Positions 56,150 to 64,000 of a stretch of 64,000 bases of DNA are shown one piece after another (position 1 is the first letter of the stretch; the number at the start of each line of letters is the position of its first letter). Under the pieces are notes generated by a model that searched no databases, was not told the DNA's origin, and saw nothing but the letters and a program-made list of their open reading frames with translations. The stretch comes from Adiantum capillus-veneris (lineage: Eukaryota; Streptophyta; Polypodiopsida; Polypodiales; Pteridaceae): contig CM043968.1 in assembly GCA_014529385.2 (NCBI GenBank), forward strand, positions 27,533,013-27,597,012, given 5' to 3'. The position numbers were made by a program, and so were the translations under genes.

Positions 56150-57065
56150 AATGGTTCAAAATATGTCCGAATGCACTTAGTAAAGACAATTTTCTATAGA
56201 GTGAACCCGGCCCCAAGAGCTAGTTACTTACCTCAACAAGAAAAGGCCCATTCCGAGGGATGCACTTTGTGGGTATGTAGGTGTATCACGGTTACTATAG
56301 TTCTTATTAATTACAAACTTAAATTTAAAAGAAGAGCTTTTTAATCCGAACCTTCAAAAAAGTTGTGAGTTTTGATGAAAGAGGAGTTGTTTTATTCAAA
56401 TTTAGACAATGTGTATAAGAGGGTAAAAAGTGCTCAAAAGTTTTGGTATCCCGTATAGATAGATCCCTTAAAATCTTCAAAGCATATTGAAACTTCTTTG
56501 AATTTTTTTTTGGATATGTTTACAACGAGAAAAAGAATGTCAACTTGTTTTAGGTGTCAAAAATGTGTATGCTCTCACAAACCTAGTGTTAAGGTGCACC
56601 TTCGAACAGGCTAGTCGTGCAAGCTTCTAGATTTAGAATAGTTGAATAGAAAATTGCGAATGGTTCAAAATAGGTCTGAGTGAACTTGACAGAGACAATT
56701 TGCTTAGAGTAAACACCTCAACAGCTAATTTCTTACCTCAACAAGAAAAGGCTAACCATGTAAGCTTTTGAAATTAGAACAAATGAATAAAAGGTTGAAT
56801 TGAGAATGATTTAAAATAGGTCCGAGTGCAATTGTGATAGGGACAATTGCATAGCGTGAACCCCCCCAAGAGCTAACTTCTTACCTCAGCAAGAAAAGGC
56901 TAGTCATGGAAGTTTGTGAAATTAGAACAATTGAATAGAACGGTTGAAGTGAAAATGGTTCAAAATAGGTACGAGTCCACTTGATAAAGACAATTTTCTT
57001 AGAGTGGACCCCAAGAGCTAGTTTCTTACCTTAGCAAGAAAAGAATGGCCATGTAAGCTTCTGAA
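56150..57065. repeat. Degenerate 150-bp repeats (four copies)
   Basis: A block reading GGTTCAAAATAGGTCYGAGT, then AGACAATTTTCTTAGAGTG and CTTACCTCAACAAGAAAAGG, occurs at about 56152, 56660, 56811 and 56961. The last three are in direct tandem with a period of about 150 bp and include the AAGCTTCTGAATT tail. Unknown origin. Confidence 0.85.
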
Positions 57066-57323
57066 TTTACAAAATAACTTAGATTTATCAGCATAATCAT
57101 CGATAAATTATGATATATACTTCGAAGAGGTCACTTAAGAAAAATGTAACCTATTACGCGAGTTCAATAAAATAGTATTTAAAGTTTTTAAAATTTACAA
57201 AAAAAACTTATATAGAAAAATAATATTTTTTTGAATTTTAAAAAAAATTATAAATTTTAAAAAAAATTATAAATTTTAAAAGAAAAGGTACATTATATTC
57301 CTTTAAAAAAATAATAGATACAA

Positions 57324-57445
57324 GATTTTACAAACATGTTTTGGACGCATATGATATGATAGTTTTACACATAGTGAACCCCTCGATTTTACAAACATGT
57401 TTTGAACGCATGTGATATGATAGTTTTACAAATAGTGAACCCCTC
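57324..57445. repeat. 61-bp tandem duplication
   Basis: Units 57324-57384 and 57385-57445 start GATTTTACAAACATGTTTTG and end GTGAACCCCTC, with four or five differences. Confidence 0.92.
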
Positions 57446-57940
57446 GAATATATACCTCTAAATTTTAGTTTAAGAGATGAGAAACACGCAAATATTAGAG
57501 AACATGAAAGTAAAACCTCTCAAAATATATTTGATTTTTAACTCTACACATTGCTACATGAATGCCATCCAGACTATCATAAAAATATTCTCCACGAACT
57601 TTGGTGTGCATCTCAAGCATAACCCATTACGACATTACTTAACATGCATGCTTTATGTGCTTAATTTGAGCTCAATTTGTAAAGATGTGAGTGCTTGCAT
57701 TAGTGGATTAACTTTTTTGCAATATCAATCTTCCTACATATGCAAAGAATTCAGATCAAGGCTTCAATGCAGACAGATGTTGATGTGGGTTGTTGTTAAA
57801 TTAAAGGCATAAAGGTTATACAAGTGGAATATTTGATGGAAGACACTCCTTAGTGAGGTCTTTCTTTTGTGTAAGGAGCACTTGAAAATGAGAATTCTGT
57901 TGAATCAATCAATGGTTTGAAGGTTGAATGGCCCATCTCT
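57446..57940. other. Gene-free DNA with a 111-codon ORF of no known type
   Basis: An open stretch at 57477-57812 (MRNTQILENMKVKPLKIYLI) shows no domain, signal or homology I recognise and has no promoter context. I do not call it a gene. Confidence 0.4.
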
Positions 57941-57941
57941 T

Positions 57942-57972
<31 letters not shown>

Positions 57973-58010
57973 GGGGGGGGGGGGTGTGTGGAGGGAGAGA
58001 GAGAGAGGAG
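57941..58010. repeat. (GT)n-(G)29-(GA)n compound microsatellite
   Basis: A (GT)8-like run passes into 29 consecutive G (57956-57984), then TGTGTGG and (GA)n. Confidence 0.95.
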
Positions 58011-61000
58011 GGAGCACCATCTCTTTCACCTTTTGAGGGGACATTGAAGTCTATGGAGTCAACATATTACACCACGGATTGCCCTGAGCTTTGACACATT
58101 GGCAATGCCCCACATTATTATATGTCCACTTGTTTTCAACTTAGAATCCTTTTTGACCTTTAAAATGCACAGCCTTTTTGACCTTTAGCTTGCCAGTAAC
58201 TTCGAAACTATGACGGTTCATTTTTACACGTGTTCACCGCAAAGAGTTGGTTTCAATGCGGTTGCTCAGGTGAGAATTCTAATACGACAAACTAGTAAAA
58301 CCAAACATAATTCAATTTGTGATTGAAAACTTAATTATAAATCAGTCATTATAAATAAAAAGTGTAGCAAATTTTTATACTGGTTGTGAGTTGTGGATTG
58401 GAATAAAACTACCCCTCTTTTTTCATAAACATGCAACGCTTTTTGAAAATTGAATTAAAATACCCTTTTATAAGTGTTAATCTATAATTGATATGAATTA
58501 TAATATACCCTTCTATTGTGCACACGTAATACACCTACATACCTACAAGGTGCACCTCCCAGGCACGATTGCTTTTACTTGTGAATTTCAAGTGGATAAA
58601 AGCATCCCTTTTCTTCTACAAACTTACAATTTTTTCTTCTCTTATTGAAAGTAATAAATTTCAATAAATACATATACTTTCTTTATATTTAAACCCGACT
58701 TTGAATGCACGTGATATGTTTACATATAAGGAGCTGACCCCCCAAGCATAATGGTCGGTTGCTTTCCTTGAGCAACTGACCATTAGGGATCAAGGTTATC
58801 TCTGATGGATATCCTTGCCCACCATCACGAATTTTAGAGATGACATCAAGAATTTTAGAGATTTAAAAAAAGACATTTTTTGGCCATTTATATGTCACTC
58901 TTTATCATGATTGATGTAATGCCACTATGGTGTAGAATAGTCTCAAAAAAGAATTCACGTTATGGGCATGCCTCTTTCTACAGCAAGGAAGCACACAAAG
59001 TAAAGCATCATGTATACATCAACAAGGTCTATTGAACTTTCTAAGGATGACAAAAAAAAATCCTCAAATGGTACATAGTGCAATTTAAAGAGCTCACTCG
59101 TTGGAACTTCTTTTTCCTCATGTCTATCCTAAGATTTGAAGTATATGTCTTTTTCCCTTATAGATAGATGTTGTCATGATTATAACCAAAGAAAGCAACA
59201 AATCTACAATTGCTAAAGGTGAGGACAAATTTTTGAACAGTCAAAATTATGGACATCTTGATGGTTTTGAGTTTTGTTGGAGAAACAAACAACGATATTG
59301 AACGGTCGTATTGATGCACAAGATCGTGCTGCATCGAGTCATTGTATGTTATCAGTTACATGTTACATCAACATGCAACTGGTCAAATTCAAATATGTCA
59401 TAGCCGAGTTGTTAATCAACTTTTTCAAAAAATTAACTCATGTCAATTCACCATATCCAAAGATGATAGAGAAATTACTCATAAAATCTAAACAAATTTA
59501 GATGCAAAATATCCATTTGTTAAAACTTTGCCGGGAAAAAAATATTTTAGATCTTAGTTGAGTGTTTTTCAAGGAGTATCACAAAATTCCGTCGAACAGT
59601 TTAGTTTGAGACCAAAATTCAACAAAATAAGTGTCCTTCTTACCAAACAAACAAGCTTTTGAACAAGGAAATCGATGTTTTCGGTGGAGTGATAGAACAT
59701 AAATAGATCTAAATATGTGAATTAAATGCAAAAATTAATGAAATTGATGCCAAAAATGAGGAAATTGATGCAAAACATAATTAACAAGGTTTTAAGCAAG
59801 AATTCTAATGTTTTTTTGTGGAGTGTCTAGAACCAAAAAATAAGACATTTGTTACAAAAGCTCAAGTATATGATGTAGGTTGAACTTAAAAAGTGGTTTA
59901 ACTTGAGGAGGAGATCTTTTTTGTATATATGAACTTCAAATATATCTTTTTTCCAGCTTGTTCAAAGAGATCTCTTTGGCAAGCACTACTCTGTCAAAAC
60001 AAGCAGTGTGCAAGCAAGTAAGTGGCATTGACTTACACACAAAGTTAGACATAGATGAGAAAGGAGTGTTAGCAACATGCTTGGGTTTAAAGGCCGTAGC
60101 AGTTTTTTAGCATTCAACTTAATTTACCTATCCACTCGTTTTGGCCCAAAATTCATTTCTTCTTTGAAATTATGTTGCTCGGAGTTGACTCTATGTCTTT
60201 AGGGTGAAAGCATGTATTGGTGGTACCATTATTTCACTTTTTCGTGGTTGGCTTAGCAAAAAGTAGGACACAATTAAATTTTTGCAAATATCAAAATTGT
60301 AATTTTGGATTCTCCTTGTCAAAATCTTTCTAATGATATAAAACATGGTTAGTATGTTCACACGGGACACATGAAATTGGGATCCGTAAGTTGCTATCAA
60401 AGTAGTGCCCAAGACACCACACCAATACATGCTTTGGCCCTTAACTCAAATTTGAAGGCCAACTCATGTTCTACGAGCTAATGAAAACTATGCCAACCTT
60501 AACACCTCAAGTGTTAATTGGGATCAACTGTCCCAAATAGGCAACACAACGAGATCAAACATCCATTGCTTGTCCCTTAATTAAACGGCAGGGAAACTCA
60601 GAGTGATCTCATCTATGATGATGAACTAAAAGTAAACCCAGTGTGATCTTCAAGTAAGATTGAAGGAACTATTTAGGCGATAGTGGACTCATGTATTCCA
60701 AAGTGAACTACAAATCAATGAAAAAAAGTAGTTCATCTGTAAACACGACCTTGTGTTTTCTCATTATAATCACAGACACTTCCATGTAACTCAAGAAGGG
60801 CACGATAGGTTGTTAATAAGACACACACCTCGGATCTAAAAGGGGGTGAATCATGATCACTCTGTGTGGTTGCAACCCCAAAAGTCATCACGGTATGATT
60901 ATTTGAGCCATTGATGTCTCTTGACCATGAATTATGGGGGCTCGTAATGTTCCAAAGAGAGGGGTGGTTTTGGCAGTTCTACTTCTTCGAAGGGGACGGA

Positions 61001-61080
61001 TTGTGCTTTTGCAAATAGAGGGGACTGAGGATGGGAACGGACTCTTAAGGCACGATGTTTGGACGGAGCCAGGTGAAAAA
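58011..61080. other. Gene-free region upstream of NCED
   Basis: No coding sequence is supported. Around 59650-59790 a Lys/Glu/Ile-rich pattern with repeated AAATTGATGC suggests a decayed coiled-coil coding fragment, but stops prevent any identification. GC content and CpG rise from about 60950 toward the NCED promoter. Confidence 0.5.
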
Positions 61081-61120
61081 TGGGGATAGGGACCGGCGCA
61101 AATCTCGCACGCCGTCGCGA

Positions 61121-61127
61121 ACGTGGC
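61121..61127 (+). promoter_or_regulatory. ABRE-like element in the NCED upstream region
   Basis: ACGTGGC, the core of the abscisic-acid response element bound by ABF/AREB bZIP factors, lies about 280 bp before the TATA-like box. Sequence match only. Confidence 0.45.
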
Positions 61128-61359
61128 GAGTTCTGATTGGATGAAGGGCGCGAAGAAGCTGGTCAAGCGAGTGCGAGAACTTGAGAAGGAAGGGCCAGGT
61201 GCCGGTGGCGGCTTGGCAGAACGACCGACAGATTCAGGTGGCAGCAGGGTGTTTTTCCGTTGTTTTGATTTGAGCGTGCAGATTCTCAAGGGACACTGTG
61301 AGGCTTTTAAGCGGTGGGTCACGCGGAGCGATGCTCCAGTTTGTTGTCGACAGCTGCGT

Positions 61360-61370
61360 GACACGTGGAC
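61360..61370 (+). promoter_or_regulatory. G-box/ABRE GACACGTGGAC near the NCED TATA box
   Basis: Contains CACGTG with ACACGTGG, a strong bZIP/bHLH site, about 35-45 bp before the TATA-like sequence. Together with the site at 61121 it gives a pair of ABREs, the arrangement usually needed for ABA or stress response. Confidence 0.5.
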
Positions 61371-61401
61371 AACAGCACACACTACAGTGGTGGGCGGGAG
61401 T

Positions 61402-61411
61402 GCGTATATTA
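61402..61411 (+). promoter_or_regulatory. TATA-like box of the NCED gene
   Basis: GCGTATATTAATCC in otherwise GC-rich DNA, about 495 bp before the start codon. It would place transcription start near 61435. The long leader this implies, with CT- and CA-rich stretches, is plausible but unproven. Confidence 0.4.
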
Positions 61412-61841
61412 ATCCTGGAGGCTCTTTGGATTTTTCCACGACGCAGCCAAAAACTACACACTCTCCACTCCACTCGGACGTGAGCTGAACACACACAGAG
61501 ATTCTCTCTCTCCCCCTACACAGGAACTATCTCTCTTCTCTCTAGACACATACAAACATGCCCACGTCCTTCGACTGGTTTCCAATCGCTCACCCACTTC
61601 ATAGATTATCAATTTGAGTTGTGTATGCAACAAACGACCTATAGCTACATTCAATCTCTCTCTGCGCATTGTCGCTCTCTTTCTCTCTCTCACACACACA
61701 CACATACATAACAACAAACATTCACTGAGGGTCTGTCCCACTCTCTCTCTAAAATTGCGCATTGAACTGCCCTTTGCCTGGCTGCAGCCCTTGCAGGAGT
61801 GACACCTGCCAACCCGATTAGCAGCTAGAAGCTACCCTAAG

Positions 61842-61843
61842 CG

Positions 61844-61883
<40 letters not shown>
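61842..61883 (+). repeat. (CT)n tract in the NCED 5' leader
   Basis: About 19 CT units with one interruption, ending 18 bp before the ATG. Pyrimidine-rich CT tracts are common in plant 5' leaders; here it would be transcribed. Confidence 0.85.
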
Positions 61884-61887
<4 letters not shown>

Positions 61888-61900
61888 CATATAATCTCAT

Positions 61901-63799
61901 ATGGAGGCTGTTGTTGGCAAAAATCCAATTGCAGCTATGGTTCCTCACCAAGCTCTTCTCCCCTCCCAGCTTCACTCTCTCAGCTCCACTAGCATGCCTC
62001 ATTGTACAGCATCGACACCGGCGTCGCGTCTCTCGCTCCACCGCCTTCCGCATACACACAGCTCGCCCATTGCTCGCTTAGATTGCAAGCCCCCCTCACC
62101 TGCAACCAAGGCACCCCCTCCACAATCTCAGCTAGCTTCCCCCTCCTCAGCCCTAGCCTCCTCTCCTCTTCACCAAAATGCACACACGTACTCACCTTCA
62201 TCGTCTAAGGCCGCTAACCGCACTTCCGCGGATCCCCTCCGAACGCTGCTCGCCGCCGCTCTTGATCGCATTGAAGATATGATTGCCGCAACTCTAGAGC
62301 ACCAACACCCTCTTCCATCGACAGCAGACCCCCAGATTCAGCTTGCAGGTAACTTCTTCCCAGTGCCAGAAAACCCGGTCGAACATGAGCTTGAAGTAGA
62401 GGGCTCTATCCCGGCATCGCTCGAGGGAATGTATATTCGCAACGGCGCCAATCCGTTGTTCGAGCCAGTTGCTGGACACCATCTCTTTGATGGAGATGGA
62501 ATGCTTCATGCGGTCCGTTTCAAGCAGGGCATTGCGAGCTATGCGAATAGATTTACTCGAACACACCGTCTTCAGGAGGAGATGAGGGTGGGGAGAGCCT
62601 TCTTCCCCAAGGCAATAGGTGAATTGCATGGGCATAGCGGTGTCGCAAGGTTGCTTCTTTTCTATGCTCGCAGCTTGTGCGGCCTTGTCGATGGCAGCAA
62701 GGGCATGGGTGTTGCCAATGCCGGAGTTGTCTTCTTCAATGGGCATTTGTTGGCCATGTCAGAGGACGACCTCCCATATGCGGTGAGCATAACGAGTGCC
62801 GGCGATTTGACAACACTGGGAAGGTATGATTTCAATGGACAGCTCAATTCCCCCATGATAGCCCATCCCAAAGTTGATGCCAAGACAGGAGAGCTCTTTG
62901 CCCTTAGCTATGATGTTATCAAAAAGCCATATCTCAAGTACTTCAAATTTGCAGAAGATGGCTCAAAGGGGCCGGAAGTGACAATCTCAGTGAAAGAGCC
63001 GACGATGATGCATGATTTCGCCATAACAGAAAACTATGTGGTCATTCCTGATCAGCAAGTCGTATTCCGGCTTCAAGAGATGCTAACCGGAGGTTCTCCG
63101 GTAGTGCATAACGAAGCAAAGGTTCCAAGATTTGGGATTTTGCCTCGGGACGATGCCGATGAGAGCCGAATTGTGTGGGTTGATGTCCCTGATTGCTTCT
63201 GCTTTCACCTCTGGAATGCATGGGAAGAAGGTGATGAAGTTGTTGTGATCGCCTCTTGCATGACGCCGGCCGACAGCATCTTCAATGAGTCTTCATCCTC
63301 TCTGCAAAGCATTCTTTCTGAAATCCGTCTCAACAAGGTGACTAAGACATCTACGCGGCGACCACTGGTCTCGGGCATCAATCTTGAAGCTGGGCAAGTG
63401 AATGGCAATTTTCTGGGCAGAAAAAGCCGATACGCCTATCTAGCGATAGCAGACCCATGGCCCAAGGTCTCTGGCATTGCAAAAGTTGATCTGTCAGGTA
63501 ATAGCGAAGAGGGGAACATGGTGACCAAGTTTATGTATCCTCCCAATTGCTATGGTGGAGAGCCCATGTTTGTGCCACGATCGACGGATGCCTCCACCGC
63601 AGAAGATGACGGCTATGTCCTTACATTCATGCACAACGAAGAGACTGGCAAATCGGAGCTTCTCATATTGGATTCAAGCTCACCATGTCTAGAAGTACTT
63701 GCAAGGGTGAAGCTCCCTGCAAGGGTACCCTATGGGTTCCATGGAACCTTCATTCCCGCAGGCGAGTTGGAGCATCAAAAGAGTGGATTATACCACTGA
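61901..63799 (+). CDS. NCED: 9-cis-epoxycarotenoid dioxygenase, chloroplast precursor (NCED)
   Basis: Intact, intronless, 632 aa. NCED cleaves 9-cis-violaxanthin or 9'-cis-neoxanthin to xanthoxin, the committed step of abscisic acid synthesis, in plastids. Residues 1 to about 105 are Ser/Pro/Ala-rich without acidic residues, a transit peptide. Residues 111-133 ([20 protein letters not shown]) form the amphipathic helix used for thylakoid contact. The iron-binding histidines are His322 (MIAHPKVD), His371 (MMHDFAI), His436 (FCFHLWNAW) and His614 (GFHGTFI); their spacings of 49, 65 and 178 equal those I recall for maize VP14. [34 protein letters not shown] and [20 protein letters not shown] favour NCED over CCD1/CCD4. 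The first ATG is used. Lack of introns is usual for NCED genes. Confidence 0.96.
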   Translation: MEAVVGKNPIAAMVPHQALLPSQLHSLSSTSMPHCTASTPASRLSLHRLPHTHSSPIARLDCKPPSPATKAPPPQSQLASPSSALASSPLHQNAHTYSPSSSKAANRTSADPLRTLLAAALDRIEDMIAATLEHQHPLPSTADPQIQLAGNFFPVPENPVEHELEVEGSIPASLEGMYIRNGANPLFEPVAGHHLFDGDGMLHAVRFKQGIASYANRFTRTHRLQEEMRVGRAFFPKAIGELHGHSGVARLLLFYARSLCGLVDGSKGMGVANAGVVFFNGHLLAMSEDDLPYAVSITSAGDLTTLGRYDFNGQLNSPMIAHPKVDAKTGELFALSYDVIKKPYLKYFKFAEDGSKGPEVTISVKEPTMMHDFAITENYVVIPDQQVVFRLQEMLTGGSPVVHNEAKVPRFGILPRDDADESRIVWVDVPDCFCFHLWNAWEEGDEVVVIASCMTPADSIFNESSSSLQSILSEIRLNKVTKTSTRRPLVSGINLEAGQVNGNFLGRKSRYAYLAIADPWPKVSGIAKVDLSGNSEEGNMVTKFMYPPNCYGGEPMFVPRSTDASTAEDDGYVLTFMHNEETGKSELLILDSSSPCLEVLARVKLPARVPYGFHGTFIPAGELEHQKSGLYH

Positions 63800-64000
63800 T
63801 ATGCAAAGAGGAGGGGGCTCCTGCTCAAAGCTCATCTAGGCATAGTATGCCATTTAGTTATGCATACCCATTAGATCATGCTTTGCAGCAAGAGCAGGTC
63901 TTCCTGGTTGTAGGTCATGTAATCATGTACACACACCATGACGAATTGCGGCGAGTGTAATGCCGCCCAAATCCTCATGCGCCAGATGGAATGCGGCGAG
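63800..64000 (+). other. NCED 3' flank
   Basis: Follows the TGA stop at 63797-63799. No poly(A) signal is seen before the window ends, so the 3' UTR likely continues outside. Confidence 0.6.

Noticed and set aside
57477..57812. 111-codon ORF in AT-rich DNA
   Set aside because: No domain, promoter or conservation evidence; it lies next to local duplications.
60888..61496. 202-codon minus-strand ORF next to NCED, and a 121-codon plus-strand ORF at 61123
   Set aside because: Both lie over the GC-rich NCED promoter, show no domain, overlap each other and lack their own context. Most likely chance.
61901..63799. CCD1, CCD4 or another carotenoid cleavage dioxygenase instead of NCED
   Set aside because: The transit peptide and amphipathic helix, the absence of introns, the VP14-like histidine spacing and the GELHGHSG and [13 protein letters not shown] blocks fit NCED better.

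Overview
The window is nuclear DNA from a plant with a large, repeat-rich genome. The evidence is a chloroplast-targeted NCED gene with a (CT)n 5' leader at the right edge, plant-type Copia and Ty3 LTR retrotransposons (an archaeal-type second RNase H, a chromodomain integrase, initiator-Met primer sites), plant L1-type LINE fragments and long CT, CA and G microsatellites. A fern or other seed-free vascular plant is my guess from overall style; nothing in the window proves it.

Layout. (1) 1-5397: a decayed Ty3/Tat-like element (protease, RT, RNase H, second RNase H, integrase) split by a 2,129-bp solo LTR with a perfect 5-bp target duplication. (2) 5398-8924: gene-free DNA with CT/CA microsatellites. 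(3) 8925-16915: a plus-strand LINE whose ORF1 and RT parts are separated by D', a minus-strand non-autonomous LTR element. (4) 16916-19727: a minus-strand LINE ORF1 fragment and dispersed repeats. (5) 19728-53717: a nest held between two related Copia LTRs (element F). F's gag is split at 20717/39799 by D (20718-39798), a gag-only relative of D'. D in turn holds a Copia element E (27107-30887) and a minus-strand chromovirus A (32108-39335, inside D's 3' LTR). F's pol has been replaced by a truncated Ty3 element C (about 40965-45280) and a chimeric chromovirus B (45281-53332). (6) 53718-61000: AT-rich gene-free DNA with local tandem duplications. (7) 61100-64000: an NCED-type gene with ABRE-like promoter motifs and an intact 632-codon intronless ORF.

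The only convincing functional host gene is NCED (61901-63799), which would make the abscisic-acid precursor xanthoxin in plastids. Every transposable-element reading frame seen is broken by stops, frameshifts or deletions.

The most unusual structure is in the D/D' family. Its leader, between primer site and gag, carries 8 (D') or 11 (D) copies of a 24-bp near-perfect palindrome centred on ACGCGT, mostly spaced about 285 bp apart. D has no pol genes and carries a fragment of a DBP2/RH20-like DEAD-box RNA helicase just before its polypurine tract. This looks like a gag-only retroelement that captured host RNA-helicase sequence and has a repetitive palindromic RNA leader. Other notable points are a protease-like domain downstream of integrase in C, an apparent inter-subfamily recombination that created B, and the replacement of B's primer site by a perfect hairpin.
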